DNA of 64,000 nt from Lutibacter sp. B1 (lineage in GTDB: Bacteria > Bacteroidota > Bacteroidia > Flavobacteriales > Flavobacteriaceae): positions 24,159-88,158 of the forward strand of contig NZ_JAAZUI010000016.1 of NCBI RefSeq assembly GCF_012524075.1, read 5' to 3'. The notes beneath the pieces were generated by a model. The model was not told the origin of the DNA. It did not search any database and worked only from the letters and a program-made list of their open reading frames with translations. Below, piece by piece: positions 14,927-24,261 of the stretch. The translations under genes were made by a program, and so were the position numbers. The first letter of the stretch is position 1; each line of letters begins with the position of its first letter.

Positions 14927-17332
14927 TTATTGGGCCTTCTTAATTATTTCTTCTTTAACCTCAATTTTGTTAGTTTCAACTTTAACATTTTTAAGACTAT
15001 CTAGTTTCGCTTTTACTTCTTCTTCAGTCCCTTCAAAAACTTTTTCATCAATAGTCGTTTGTCCATTCTCAGTAGTAATAGTTGAAACTACTGCTTTTAC
15101 TTTTCCGTCTTCAACATTAATCATTTCAATTTTAACTTCTTTTGTAATCTCATTAGAAACAACTTCTGTAACAGATTTATTATTCATATATTCTGAGACT
15201 TCTTCAGAAGATAAAGTTATACTTGGAGCAATTACCAATGCTACTACCGACATTAATTTGATTAAAATATTTAATGATGGACCTGATGTATCTTTAAACG
15301 GATCACCAACCGTATCACCTACTACAGCTGCTTTATGAGCATCGGAACCTTTACGCCCTTCACTTTCAATCATTTTTTTTGCATTGTCCCAAGCACCTCC
15401 AGCATTAGCTTGAAAAATAGCCATTAAAACCCCAGTTGTTGTTACTCCGGCTAATAAACCTCCCAACATTTGAGCTCCACCAACAAAACCTACAGCAACA
15501 GGAACTACTAACGCTAACAAACCCGGTAATATCATTTCTCTTAACGAAGCATTTGTAGAAATCGCCACACATTTTTCGTATTCTGCAACACCATGTGCCG
15601 CATCAAATATTGCTCTATCTTCTTTAGTTGCTTTTGAAATATCAGAATCATATTTACGCATAACTTCTAAAGCAGCTTTTAAGGCCGGAATATCTCTAAA
15701 TTGACGACGAACTTCTTCTATCATTGCCATCGCTGCTCGTCCAACAGCATTCATAGATAAAGCCGAAAATACAAATGGCAACATACCACCAACTAACAAA
15801 CCTGCCATAATTTTAGGTTGTGAAACATCTATTGTAGGTACATTGGCAGTTTTCATAAATGCTGCGAATAATGCTAAAGCTGTTAATGCAGCAGAAGCAA
15901 TAGCAAAACCTTTACCTATAGCTGCTGTTGTATTACCTACAGCATCAAGTTTATCAGTACGTTCACGAACTTCTTTAGGCAATTCTGCCATTTCAGCAAT
16001 ACCTCCGGCATTATCAGATATTGGACCATAAGCATCTATCGCTAATTGCATACCTGTATTTGCCAACATACCAACCGCTGCTATTGCAATACCATATAAC
16101 CCTGCAAAATAATGAGAAACTATAATTGCTGTTGCAATTAATAGAATTGGAATTGCAGTTGACATCATACCAACTCCTAAACCTGCAATTATATTTGTTG
16201 CCGAACCTGTTTCAGATTGCCTTACAATTGATGTAACTGGTTTTGTTCCTGTTCCTGTATAATATTCAGTAATTTTACCAACTAAAAAACCGGCTATCAA
16301 ACCTGCCAAAGTTGCTCCAAAAACGCCCATAGAGCCAAAAGGCAATCCTTCTAAAGAATTAGGAATCATAGCGTTTATTATAAAATAAGAAGCTATAATC
16401 ATTAAAGTACCAGATCCAAATTCACCTAAATTTAAAGCTTTTTGAGGTGATCCCCCTTCTCTAACTTTTACAAATAAAGTTCCTAAAATTGACATTACAA
16501 TACCTACTGCTGCTAAAACCAATGGTAAATAAACAGCACCTAATCCGTTAAAATCAGGGGTAATTATCAAAGCACCCAATACCATTGTACCAATAATTGA
16601 ACCAACATACGATTCAAATAAATCGGCTCCCATACCTGCTACATCACCTACATTATCACCTACATTATCAGCAATAGTTGCCGGATTCAAAGGGTGATCT
16701 TCAGGAATACCTGCTTCAACTTTACCAACAAGATCTGCACCAACATCAGCCGCTTTAGTATAAATACCTCCACCTACACGAGCAAATAACGCAATTGATG
16801 AAGCTCCTAATGAGAACCCTGAAAGTACATTTAAAACCATTGGAATATTATCTGCTCCGGGCCAAATATTTTGATAAATCATAAACAAACTGCTTAATCC
16901 TAAAACACCTAAACCAACAACACCTAATCCCATTACTGAACCACCTGCAAAAGCTACTTCTAGCGCTTTCCCTAATGATGTTCTTGCTGCATTTGTTGTA
17001 CGTACATTCGCTTTAGTTGCAACTTTCATTCCAATAAAACCTGCTAAAGCTGAACAAAATGCACCAACTATAAATGATAGTGCAACCATTCCATTAGAAC
17101 CTACCTCATGTTGGCCTTTAAAATATAATAAGATTGCAACAGCTACTACAAAAACAAATAAAATTTTGTACTCTGCTTTTAGAAAAGACATTGCTCCATC
17201 AGCAATATTTTTTGCTATTCTTGACATCGTTTCATTACCTTTATCTTGTTTTGAAACCCATGCATTTTTTATAACAACAAATACAAGAGCTAAAACACCA
17301 AATAATGGTAAATAGTTTACTAAAATTTCCAT
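14927..17332 (-). CDS. hppA: Membrane-bound ion-pumping pyrophosphatase
   Basis: The 801-residue polytopic inner membrane protein carries the PPi-binding hallmarks [20 protein letters not shown] and [20 protein letters not shown], and later [16 protein letters not shown]. The K+-site region reads [10 protein letters not shown]. Ala instead of Lys there is the mark of the K+-dependent subfamily, many of which pump Na+ or both Na+ and H+. It uses PPi hydrolysis to export ions. After the last helix there is an extra C-terminal tail of roughly 85 residues (about 715-801) rich in Glu, Lys, Val and Thr, beyond the usual family end. The soluble pyrophosphatase gene is immediately upstream, with a terminator between. 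Confidence 0.95.
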   Translation of the reverse strand: MEILVNYLPLFGVLALVFVVIKNAWVSKQDKGNETMSRIAKNIADGAMSFLKAEYKILFVFVVAVAILLYFKGQHEVGSNGMVALSFIVGAFCSALAGFIGMKVATKANVRTTNAARTSLGKALEVAFAGGSVMGLGVVGLGVLGLSSLFMIYQNIWPGADNIPMVLNVLSGFSLGASSIALFARVGGGIYTKAADVGADLVGKVEAGIPEDHPLNPATIADNVGDNVGDVAGMGADLFESYVGSIIGTMVLGALIITPDFNGLGAVYLPLVLAAVGIVMSILGTLFVKVREGGSPQKALNLGEFGSGTLMIIASYFIINAMIPNSLEGLPFGSMGVFGATLAGLIAGFLVGKITEYYTGTGTKPVTSIVRQSETGSATNIIAGLGVGMMSTAIPILLIATAIIVSHYFAGLYGIAIAAVGMLANTGMQLAIDAYGPISDNAGGIAEMAELPKEVRERTDKLDAVGNTTAAIGKGFAIASAALTALALFAAFMKTANVPTIDVSQPKIMAGLLVGGMLPFVFSALSMNAVGRAAMAMIEEVRRQFRDIPALKAALEVMRKYDSDISKATKEDRAIFDAAHGVAEYEKCVAISTNASLREMILPGLLALVVPVAVGFVGGAQMLGGLLAGVTTTGVLMAIFQANAGGAWDNAKKMIESEGRKGSDAHKAAVVGDTVGDPFKDTSGPSLNILIKLMSVVALVIAPSITLSSEEVSEYMNNKSVTEVVSNEITKEVKIEMINVEDGKVKAVVSTITTENGQTTIDEKVFEGTEEEVKAKLDSLKNVKVETNKIEVKEEIIKKAQ

Positions 17333-17391
17333 ATTTTAATTGTTAGGTTTAATTTTTTTAGAATATATAAAATTACGAAAATATAATAGAT

Positions 17392-17423
17392 AAAAAAAAC
17401 CATCCTTATTTTTAAAGATGGTT
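17392..17423 (-). terminator. Terminator after ppa
   Basis: AACCATC and GATGGTT pair around a 12-base loop, then eight U on the minus strand. It lies between the ppa stop and the hppA start, so the two pyrophosphatase genes are probably separate units. Confidence 0.72.
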
Positions 17424-17457
17424 TATTTTTTATAGGTTTATTTTATAAATATTACAA

Positions 17458-17985
17458 TTATATTGTAAACGTCCTCTTTTTCTTATGCTCACTAGTTTCA
17501 TAACGATCTATTGCTGTTTTAACTAATTCACACGCTTCTTCTACATTACCCCAACCTCCAACATCTACTTTTTTATCTTCTAAATCTTTATAAACTTGAA
17601 AGAAATGTTCTATTTCTTTTACTTGATGCGGATTCATATCTTCGATATCATTTAATTGATTCCATACAGGATCTGAAACCGGCACACAAATAATTTTTTC
17701 GTCTGGTCCTTTTTCATCTGTCATGTGGAAAACTCCTATTGGTTTTACCTCTACAACACACATTGGGAAAGTAGGTTCACTTCCTAATACTAAAACATCT
17801 AACGGATCTTTATCTAATGCTAATGTTTCCGGAATAAAACCGTAATCACCAGGATACATCATTGATGAAAACAGCATTCTATCAAATCTGATTTTATGTA
17901 AAACAAAATCGTATTCATATTTATTTCTACTTCCTTTCGGAATTTCTATTAAAACATCAAATGTTTTGCTATTTTTAACACTCAT
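17458..17985 (-). CDS. ppa: Soluble inorganic pyrophosphatase (family I)
   Basis: A 175-residue cytosolic enzyme that hydrolyses PPi. Family I markers are IPKGSRNKYEYD, MMYPGDYGFIPETLALDKDPLDVLVL (in pieces YPGDYGFIP and DKDPLDVLVL), and the metal-binding VPVSDP and KDLEDKKVDVGGW. The length is normal. The gene is directly upstream of the membrane pyrophosphatase on the same strand, which pairs the cytosolic and energy-conserving ways of removing PPi. Confidence 0.96.
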   Translation of the reverse strand: MSVKNSKTFDVLIEIPKGSRNKYEYDFVLHKIRFDRMLFSSMMYPGDYGFIPETLALDKDPLDVLVLGSEPTFPMCVVEVKPIGVFHMTDEKGPDEKIICVPVSDPVWNQLNDIEDMNPHQVKEIEHFFQVYKDLEDKKVDVGGWGNVEEACELVKTAIDRYETSEHKKKRTFTI

Positions 17986-18056
17986 TTTCTTTTATTTTTA
18001 CTTTTTTACAATAATACAAAAATTCATTAAAGTTTAAAGGTTTAAGTTTTATATTT

Positions 18057-20558
18057 TTAAAAATGAAAACCAAATGCACCTTTAATAGCAAAATTATCTG
18101 AGCCGGGTGTATCTTTATAATTACCTCTCCAACTAAAGTCTAATCTAAAAACTTTAAATATATTACCTATTCCAACACTATATTCATAATATCCTTTTGT
18201 TGGTGCAACGTAGTTAACAATTGTAGTTGAAGCATTTAATTCTCTATTTTTATCAGAAATATCTCCCCACACACTTTTAACACCTATAATTTCTCGTAAA
18301 TTTAGCTTTCTAAGTAAAGGTACTCTTGAAAGTAATCGCCCATTAAAATTATGTTCAAAATGTATGGATGCATATGAATCAGTTATAAATTCGTAATAAT
18401 CTAACAAAGCATATGTATTTTCAATAGTGAAATATGACTGATTCCCAGGCACAACGTTTAATAAACTGATGGGTACTTCTCCAAACGTTTTACCTGCTTC
18501 AAAAGTAGCAAACGTTCTTCCAAAACCACCAATTAAAATTGGTTGACGATAGAAAAATTGTAACTTTTGATAATCAAAATCACTATCTAACAAACCTTTT
18601 ATCCCTTTTGAATAATTTAAAAGTATTGTTGAATAATTATCAGATACTTCATTTCTTTCAACGCCATATCCTATTGTTTTTCTGTTAGGAGTATATCGTA
18701 TTGAAAAATCGATTTCAGATTGAATAACATCAGATTTTTTAATATTATTTTCTTTATCTACCCAATAGTCTATATTAAATGTTTCCGGTGATGCTGTTTT
18801 TAAAGTTCTATAGGAAGCTCCTAAACGAAAATATAGATTTTTTTTAGGCTCTATTGATACAAATGCATTTGATAAATTAATTGAAGTAAGCTTACTATTA
18901 TCTCCACTGGCAAAAAATGCTGATGAAGCAAAACTTCTTCCTAAAACATCGTTAGTTGTTGTTAAACTTACACCTATTTGTTCAACATCTCGCCTATTAC
19001 CTAAGCCAACTATAACTCTATTTTTTGGATTTAACATCCATTTCCCTGAAACACCATATTTAATTTGATGATCGTCAAAACCATAAGCAGTGTATCCTTG
19101 CAAACGCCAAAGGTCATTACTTCCAAAATAAGTTCTACCTCCTACACGTATTCGCAACCCTTCAACATCATTTTTCCCAAAAGTTGAATAAATTGGGCCA
19201 TAATCAAAATTATTAAATTCAATATATCCTGAACCTAAAATTTCAACTAAATTGTATATTTTTTTAAATTTAGGAACTGTTACTAAGGTATCTAACAAAG
19301 TGTAAATACCTTGCTCATTTTCATTTAATTTTTCATGTCTGTTTTCTTCCCAATAAGCATCTTCTTTATTATAAATTTTAGTATCGTAAGGATTTACTTC
19401 TTTTGCATAAAAATCGTCATCTTTCTCTTCATTGAACTTGTATTTTTTATACATCGTTGTTCTTCTTCCATACACTCCTTTTGATTTGTTTTTTTTATTC
19501 AAACTAAAATCTGACAACATATGATCTCTTTTTAATAAAAAAACAGAATCATTTAACACATCAAACTCCTGCTCAATATAAATATCTTTAACCCAGTTTA
19601 TATTAGCACTTTTGTTCGCTTGCATATTAATTTCTTTAATTGCAAAAGTGGTGTCGTTTACCCAAAAATCTCCTTTAAAAGTTAATTCTCCTTTTCTTCG
19701 AGGATAGTACAAAATATTATAGCACCATTTATTATCAATAAATGCACTATCTGTAAGCACGTAATTATAGGTAGAAATACCTGCTGCTTTTGAAATTGGG
19801 CTTACAAAACTTTTATCAAAAATTTTAATATAACTGTCATAAACGTTATAATCTACATACAAATCTTTAATAAATGCTATTACATTTTGGTTATTACCAA
19901 AACCTGAGTTTTTGTTGGCTACTATATCTTCTCTAAATTTTCTTCCCCCTTTATTTTTACCATAAGAATTATAAACAGACTCATTAATAAAAATTGGTAA
20001 AAAAGTTTTCCCTGTGATATTTGAGGTATCAACTCCTTTAAAAATAAATTCCATTCCATTAAATATCTTACTATTTATCATTGCACTGTCAATATTGTTC
20101 ATATCAAATTCAAGCTTTTCGTACTTTTCATATTGATATTGATCAAATAAATAGATACCGTTTTTACGTTCTCTTGCCCAAATCTTCTTTAAAATAGCAA
20201 TGGCAGGATTTCCTTTTTTCTTAACTTTTCCACTATAAATAAAAACTTCTTTTAACATTGAAGCCTCTTCTTTTAATGTAATTGTTATATTGTAATCTCT
20301 GCTTTTTACAGGAATTATTTTATTTTCAAAACCTAAAAAAGATACTTCTATTTGGTTGTATGTTTTATCAGATTCTAAATAAAATTCACCATTTTCATCA
20401 GAGACTGTTCCTATAGTTGAACCAACAAAAAGTATGTTTGCAAATGGTATGGGTTGATTCTGTTCATCTACAACAGAGCCGCTTATTTTTACCTGTGCAA
20501 AACCTACAGAAAAAACAAATAAAAAAAGGAAACTAAGGGATTTAATTTTTCTTATCAT
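18057..20558 (-). CDS. DUF5686-type outer membrane protein with carboxypeptidase-regulatory domain
   Basis: About 833 residues. The signal peptide starts MIRKIKSLSFLFLFVFSVGFAQ, followed by a CarboxypepD_reg-like domain (ISGSVVDEQNQPIPFANI, SFLGFENKII). Then comes the block typical of DUF5686 proteins (ILKKIWARERKNGIYLFDQY, YPRRKGELTFKGDFWV), and the sequence finishes as a beta-barrel ending in Phe (FGFHF). Function unknown; the family is widespread in Bacteroidota. The ATG at 20558 is chosen over an in-frame TTG at 20576 because the latter lies inside the terminator of the upstream gene, and MIRK begins the signal peptide. Confidence 0.85.
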   Translation of the reverse strand: MIRKIKSLSFLFLFVFSVGFAQVKISGSVVDEQNQPIPFANILFVGSTIGTVSDENGEFYLESDKTYNQIEVSFLGFENKIIPVKSRDYNITITLKEEASMLKEVFIYSGKVKKKGNPAIAILKKIWARERKNGIYLFDQYQYEKYEKLEFDMNNIDSAMINSKIFNGMEFIFKGVDTSNITGKTFLPIFINESVYNSYGKNKGGRKFREDIVANKNSGFGNNQNVIAFIKDLYVDYNVYDSYIKIFDKSFVSPISKAAGISTYNYVLTDSAFIDNKWCYNILYYPRRKGELTFKGDFWVNDTTFAIKEINMQANKSANINWVKDIYIEQEFDVLNDSVFLLKRDHMLSDFSLNKKNKSKGVYGRRTTMYKKYKFNEEKDDDFYAKEVNPYDTKIYNKEDAYWEENRHEKLNENEQGIYTLLDTLVTVPKFKKIYNLVEILGSGYIEFNNFDYGPIYSTFGKNDVEGLRIRVGGRTYFGSNDLWRLQGYTAYGFDDHQIKYGVSGKWMLNPKNRVIVGLGNRRDVEQIGVSLTTTNDVLGRSFASSAFFASGDNSKLTSINLSNAFVSIEPKKNLYFRLGASYRTLKTASPETFNIDYWVDKENNIKKSDVIQSEIDFSIRYTPNRKTIGYGVERNEVSDNYSTILLNYSKGIKGLLDSDFDYQKLQFFYRQPILIGGFGRTFATFEAGKTFGEVPISLLNVVPGNQSYFTIENTYALLDYYEFITDSYASIHFEHNFNGRLLSRVPLLRKLNLREIIGVKSVWGDISDKNRELNASTTIVNYVAPTKGYYEYSVGIGNIFKVFRLDFSWRGNYKDTPGSDNFAIKGAFGFHF

Positions 20559-20561
20559 AAT

Positions 20562-20591
20562 AAAAAAACCTTTCAAGATTACCTTGAAAGG
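20562..20591 (-). terminator. pdhB terminator abutting the next start codon
   Basis: CTTTCAAGG-type arms (20583-20591 with 20569-20577) with a 5-base loop, then seven U. The U-run ends only 3 bases before the ATG of the DUF5686 gene, so read-through transcripts could hide its ribosome binding site. Confidence 0.8.
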
Positions 20592-20616
20592 AATTTATAA
20601 CGCAAATTTTTTGCTT

Positions 20617-21597
20617 TTATTTTATATACATTACTTCTTTTACCGCTTTTACAACATCATTTGCATTTGGCAACCATTCTTCTAATAATACAGGAGAATA
20701 TGGAGCCGGAGTATCAGCAGTAGTAATTCTTTTAATTGGTGCATCTAAATAATCAAATACATTTTCTTGTACTTGATAAGTAATTTCTGAAGACACACTG
20801 GCAAATGGCCAAGCTTCTTCTAAAATTACCAATCTGTTTGTTTTTTTAACAGAAGTAAAAATTGCTTCAAAATCCATTGGTCTTATAGTACGCATGTCTA
20901 AAATTTCACAAGAAATTCCTTCTTTTTCTAAAATATCAGCCGCCTTATAAGCTTCTTTAATAATTTTACCAAAAGAAACTATAGTAACATCTTTTCCTTC
21001 TCTTTTTATATCGGCCACACCTATTGGTAAAATATATTCACCTTCAGGAACTTCACCTTTATCACCATACATTTGCTCAGATTCCATAAAAATAACAGGA
21101 TCATCATCTCTAATTGCAGCTTTAAGCAATCCTTTTGCATCGTAAGGATTAGACGGTACAATTACTTTTAATCCCGGAGTATTTGCAAACCAATTTTCAA
21201 ATGATTGTGAATGTGTAGCACCTAATTGTCCGGCAGAACCTGTTGGTCCTCTAAAAACAATTGGACAATTTAACTGTCCGCCAGACATTTGTCTGATTTT
21301 AGCAGCGTTATTTATAATTTGATCTATACCTACTAAAGAAAAGTTAAATGTCATAAATTCAACAATTGGTCGGTTTCCATTCATTGCTGACCCAACAGAA
21401 ATACCTGCAAAACCAAGCTCGGCAATTGGAGAGTCAATTACTCTTTTTGGACCAAATTCATCTAACATCCCTTTAGAAGCTTTATATGCACCATTATATT
21501 CAGCAACCTCTTCTCCAATTAAGAAGATAGACTCATCTCTACGCATTTCTTCACTCATTGCTTCACAAATAGCTTCTCTAAATTGTATTGTCTTCAT
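20617..21597 (-). CDS. pdhB: Pyruvate dehydrogenase complex E1 component, beta subunit
   Basis: A 326-residue transketolase-like beta subunit: MKTIQFREAICEAMSEEM, ESIFLIGEEVAEYNGAYKAS, GFAGISVGSAMNG, and the C-terminal domain RLVILEEAWPFASV. With E1 alpha (not in the window) it decarboxylates pyruvate for acetyl-CoA synthesis using thiamine diphosphate. The start MKTIQF is preferred over an in-frame extension 8 codons upstream, since it matches the usual N-terminus. It is divergent from the ETF genes. Confidence 0.94.
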   Translation of the reverse strand: MKTIQFREAICEAMSEEMRRDESIFLIGEEVAEYNGAYKASKGMLDEFGPKRVIDSPIAELGFAGISVGSAMNGNRPIVEFMTFNFSLVGIDQIINNAAKIRQMSGGQLNCPIVFRGPTGSAGQLGATHSQSFENWFANTPGLKVIVPSNPYDAKGLLKAAIRDDDPVIFMESEQMYGDKGEVPEGEYILPIGVADIKREGKDVTIVSFGKIIKEAYKAADILEKEGISCEILDMRTIRPMDFEAIFTSVKKTNRLVILEEAWPFASVSSEITYQVQENVFDYLDAPIKRITTADTPAPYSPVLLEEWLPNANDVVKAVKEVMYIK

Positions 21598-21672
21598 TTT
21601 ATCTGTTTTTTGGAAGTGCAAAATTAAGTATTCTTAATTTAGTTTCAAATAAAAATCTACACAATAAATTTT

Positions 21673-21688
21673 ACTATGCGCGCATAGT
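21673..21688. promoter_or_regulatory. Perfect 16-bp palindrome, likely operator of etfBA
   Basis: ACTATGCGCGCATAGT is a perfect palindrome, GC-rich at its core in very AT-rich DNA. It covers the -33 region expected for the -7-like element TACATTCG at 21706. A related palindrome lies at 38798-38815. A TetR-type repressor of fatty-acid genes would fit the ETF context, but the regulator is not identified. Confidence 0.65.
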
Positions 21689-21705
21689 ATTTTAAAAAAA
21701 ATTGT

Positions 21706-21713
21706 TACATTCG
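21706..21713 (+). promoter_or_regulatory. etfB promoter -7 element
   Basis: TACATTCG differs from TAnnTTTG at one base. It lies 51 bases before the etfB start and 17 bases after the palindrome. Confidence 0.5.
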
Positions 21714-21764
21714 TAAAAAAGTATATAAAAGCTTGTAATTTTATAAAAACCAAATAATAATAAA

Positions 21765-22511
21765 ATGAAAATATTAGTTTGTATTAGTCACGTTCCAGAT
21801 ACTACATCAAAAATCAATTTTACTGAAAATGATTCAAAATTTGATAGTACTGGCGTGCAATATGTTATTAATCCATATGACGAGTTTGTTTTAACAAGAG
21901 CAATGTGGTTTAAAGAAAAACAAGGTGCTACAGTTACAGTTGTTAATGTTGGAAATGTAGGTACTGAACCTACTTTGCGCAAAGCTTTGGCAATTGGTGC
22001 CGACGATGCTATACGAGTTAACACTGAAGCTACTGATGGTTTTGCTGTTGCAAAAGAATTGGCTGAAGTTGTTAAAAATGGTGGTTACGATTTAATACTT
22101 GCCGGTAAAGAATCTATTGATTATAATGGTGGAATGGTACCGGGAATGTTAGCTGCTATATTAGATTATAACTTTGTAAATGCTTGTATAGGTCTTGAAG
22201 TTGAAGGCGATAAAGCTATAATTTCACGTGAAATTGACGGCGGAAAAGAAGTTTTATCTTCTAATCTGCCATTAATAATTGCAGGGCAAAAAGGCATAGT
22301 TGAAGAAAAAGATTTACGTATACCAAATATGCGCGGTATAATGATGGCTAGAAAAAAACCTTTAACTGTTTTAGAACCAACAACTGGAGAAGTTACAACT
22401 TCAATAGTTTCATTTGAGAAACCGGCAGCAAAATCTGCTTGTAAAATGATTGATGCCGAAAATGTTGATGAGCTTATTAACTTATTGCATAATGAAGCTA
22501 AAGTAATTTAA
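21765..22511 (+). CDS. etfB: Electron transfer flavoprotein, beta subunit
   Basis: A 248-residue ETF beta subunit (AMP-binding): MKILVCISHVPDTTSKI, YVINPYDEFVLTRA, the ETF signature around LILAGKESIDYNGGMVPGMLA, and the C-terminal arm. It forms a heterodimer with EtfA, encoded 78 bases downstream, and passes electrons from acyl-CoA dehydrogenases to the respiratory chain. A palindromic operator candidate lies upstream. Confidence 0.95.
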   Translation: MKILVCISHVPDTTSKINFTENDSKFDSTGVQYVINPYDEFVLTRAMWFKEKQGATVTVVNVGNVGTEPTLRKALAIGADDAIRVNTEATDGFAVAKELAEVVKNGGYDLILAGKESIDYNGGMVPGMLAAILDYNFVNACIGLEVEGDKAIISREIDGGKEVLSSNLPLIIAGQKGIVEEKDLRIPNMRGIMMARKKPLTVLEPTTGEVTTSIVSFEKPAAKSACKMIDAENVDELINLLHNEAKVI

Positions 22512-22589
22512 TAAATTTCTGTTGAATTATTTATCTGTTAAACTGTAAAAAAACATTTTAACAACTTAACAATTAAAAAATAAAAATAT

Positions 22590-23552
22590 ATGTCAGTTTT
22601 AGTATATGCCGAAACATCGGAAGGAAAATTTAAAAAATCAGCTTTTGAAGTAACATCATACGGAAAAAAAGTTGCTGAGCAATTAGGAACTAATGTAGTT
22701 GTGTTAGCTATAAATTCAAGTGATAATTCATTATTATATAAATATGGTGCAGAAAAAATATTAAATGTAGCTAACGATACACTTAAAACTTTTAATGCCA
22801 AAATTTATGCTAATGTAATTAAACAAGCTGCTGAAAGAGAAAAATCAGAAATCATAATAATTGATTCAAATTCAAACGGTTTATATTTAGCTCCTTTAGT
22901 TGCTGTAAATTTAAATGCCGGTTATACAAGTAATGTTATTGCATTACCAACTTCAACTTCACCATTTACCGTAAAAAGAAAATCATTTTCAAGTAAAGCA
23001 TTTAGCAATACACAAATAACTACAGAAGTTAAAGTACTCAGCTTGTCAAAAAACTCTTTTGGATTGGTTGAAAACGAAGTATCGGGTAGTATTGAAAATT
23101 TTGAACCTGTTGTAGTTGAAAGTAATTTAAAATCAGATTCAATTCAGCAAACATCAGGAAAAGTTACTATTGCAGATGCCGATATTGTAGTATCTGGAGG
23201 AAGAGGACTAAAAGGCCCTGAAAATTGGGGAATGATTGAAGAATTAGCTGATGTTTTAGGCGCTGCCACAGCTTGTTCAAAGCCGGTATCTGACTTAGGT
23301 TGGAGACCTCATAGCGAACATGTTGGACAAACAGGTAAGCCGGTAGCATCAAATTTATACATTGCGGTTGGAATTTCAGGAGCAATACAACATTTAGCAG
23401 GAATCAATTCTTCTAAAGTTAAAGTTGTAATAAATACTGACCCTGAAGCTCCTTTCTTTAAGGCTGCAGACTATGGTATTGTTGGTGATGCTTTTAATGT
23501 TGTTCCTAAATTAATTGAAAAGTTAAAAGAATTTAAGTCAAATAACGCATAA
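22590..23552 (+). CDS. etfA: Electron transfer flavoprotein, alpha subunit
   Basis: A 320-residue FAD-binding ETF alpha subunit. The FAD domain motif is clear in the second half: VVSGGRGLKGPENWGMIEELADVLGAA, KPVSDLGWRPHSEHVGQTGKPVAS, YIAVGISGAIQHLAGI (shortened here: SGGRGL, HVGQTGK, GISGAIQHLAG). Partner of EtfB. A long hairpin terminator follows the stop. Confidence 0.95.
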   Translation: MSVLVYAETSEGKFKKSAFEVTSYGKKVAEQLGTNVVVLAINSSDNSLLYKYGAEKILNVANDTLKTFNAKIYANVIKQAAEREKSEIIIIDSNSNGLYLAPLVAVNLNAGYTSNVIALPTSTSPFTVKRKSFSSKAFSNTQITTEVKVLSLSKNSFGLVENEVSGSIENFEPVVVESNLKSDSIQQTSGKVTIADADIVVSGGRGLKGPENWGMIEELADVLGAATACSKPVSDLGWRPHSEHVGQTGKPVASNLYIAVGISGAIQHLAGINSSKVKVVINTDPEAPFFKAADYGIVGDAFNVVPKLIEKLKEFKSNNA

Positions 23553-23573
23553 TTTTGTTAAATTGTGCCTCTT

Positions 23574-23630
23574 AAAAAAGGCTGTCTAATTATTGGACAC
23601 GTAAGTCCTTTGATTAGACAGCCTTTTTTT
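23574..23630 (+). terminator. etfA terminator
   Basis: A long hairpin, AAAAAAGGCTGTCTAAT with ATTAGACAGCCTTTTTT. It has an inner GGAC/GTCC stem and a T-run just before the next gene. Confidence 0.9.
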
Positions 23631-23643
23631 CTAATTTTAACTT

Positions 23644-24252
23644 ATGAGTTTAGTTCGTCTAAATATTAAAGGGATATCATACAGCCAAACACAAAGTGGC
23701 GCTTATGCGTTAGTTTTAAGTGAAGTTAATGGAAACAGAACATTACCTATTGTTATTGGAGCTTTTGAAGCACAATCAATAGCTATTGCTCTAGAAAAAG
23801 AAATTAAACCACCTCGACCATTAACACACGATTTGTTTAAAAGTTTTGCAGACAGATTTCATATTATTATAAAACAAGTGATAATTCACAAATTGGTTGA
23901 CGGTGTGTTTTATTCAAGTTTAATTTGTGAACGTGATAATATCGAAGAAATAATAGACACCAGAACATCTGACGCAATTGCATTGGCAACACGTTTTAAT
24001 GCTCCTATATTTACTTATGAAAATATTTTAGATAAAGCAGGTATTTATTTAAAAATTAAAGATGAATTATCTACAGAAAAAGAAAATATAGGAATTGAAA
24101 GCTTGATTGAAGAAACTCCCATACAAGAATCCTCTTTTTCAAAAGACACACTTAAACAATTAAATGAAAAATTAGAGAAAGCTGTTCAAGATGAAGATTA
24201 TGAATTAGCTGCAAAAATTCGTGACGAAATAACTAAACGCTCCTCAAAATAA
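23644..24252 (+). CDS. Bifunctional nuclease (BFN/DUF151) protein with C-terminal UVR motif
   Basis: A 202-residue protein. Residues about 1-135 are a BFN/DUF151 domain: LPIVIGAFEAQSIAIALE, PRPLTHDLFKSFADRF, and DTRTSDAIALATRFNAPIF. The C-terminal LEKAVQDEDYELAAKIRDEI is a UvrB/UvrC-type motif. The BFN family was named for RNase and DNase activity in a plant member; the bacterial role is uncertain. It is followed 9 bases later by the nucleoside transporter gene, with which it is probably co-transcribed. Confidence 0.9.
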   Translation: MSLVRLNIKGISYSQTQSGAYALVLSEVNGNRTLPIVIGAFEAQSIAIALEKEIKPPRPLTHDLFKSFADRFHIIIKQVIIHKLVDGVFYSSLICERDNIEEIIDTRTSDAIALATRFNAPIFTYENILDKAGIYLKIKDELSTEKENIGIESLIEETPIQESSFSKDTLKQLNEKLEKAVQDEDYELAAKIRDEITKRSSK

Positions 24253-24261
24253 CTTAAACAC

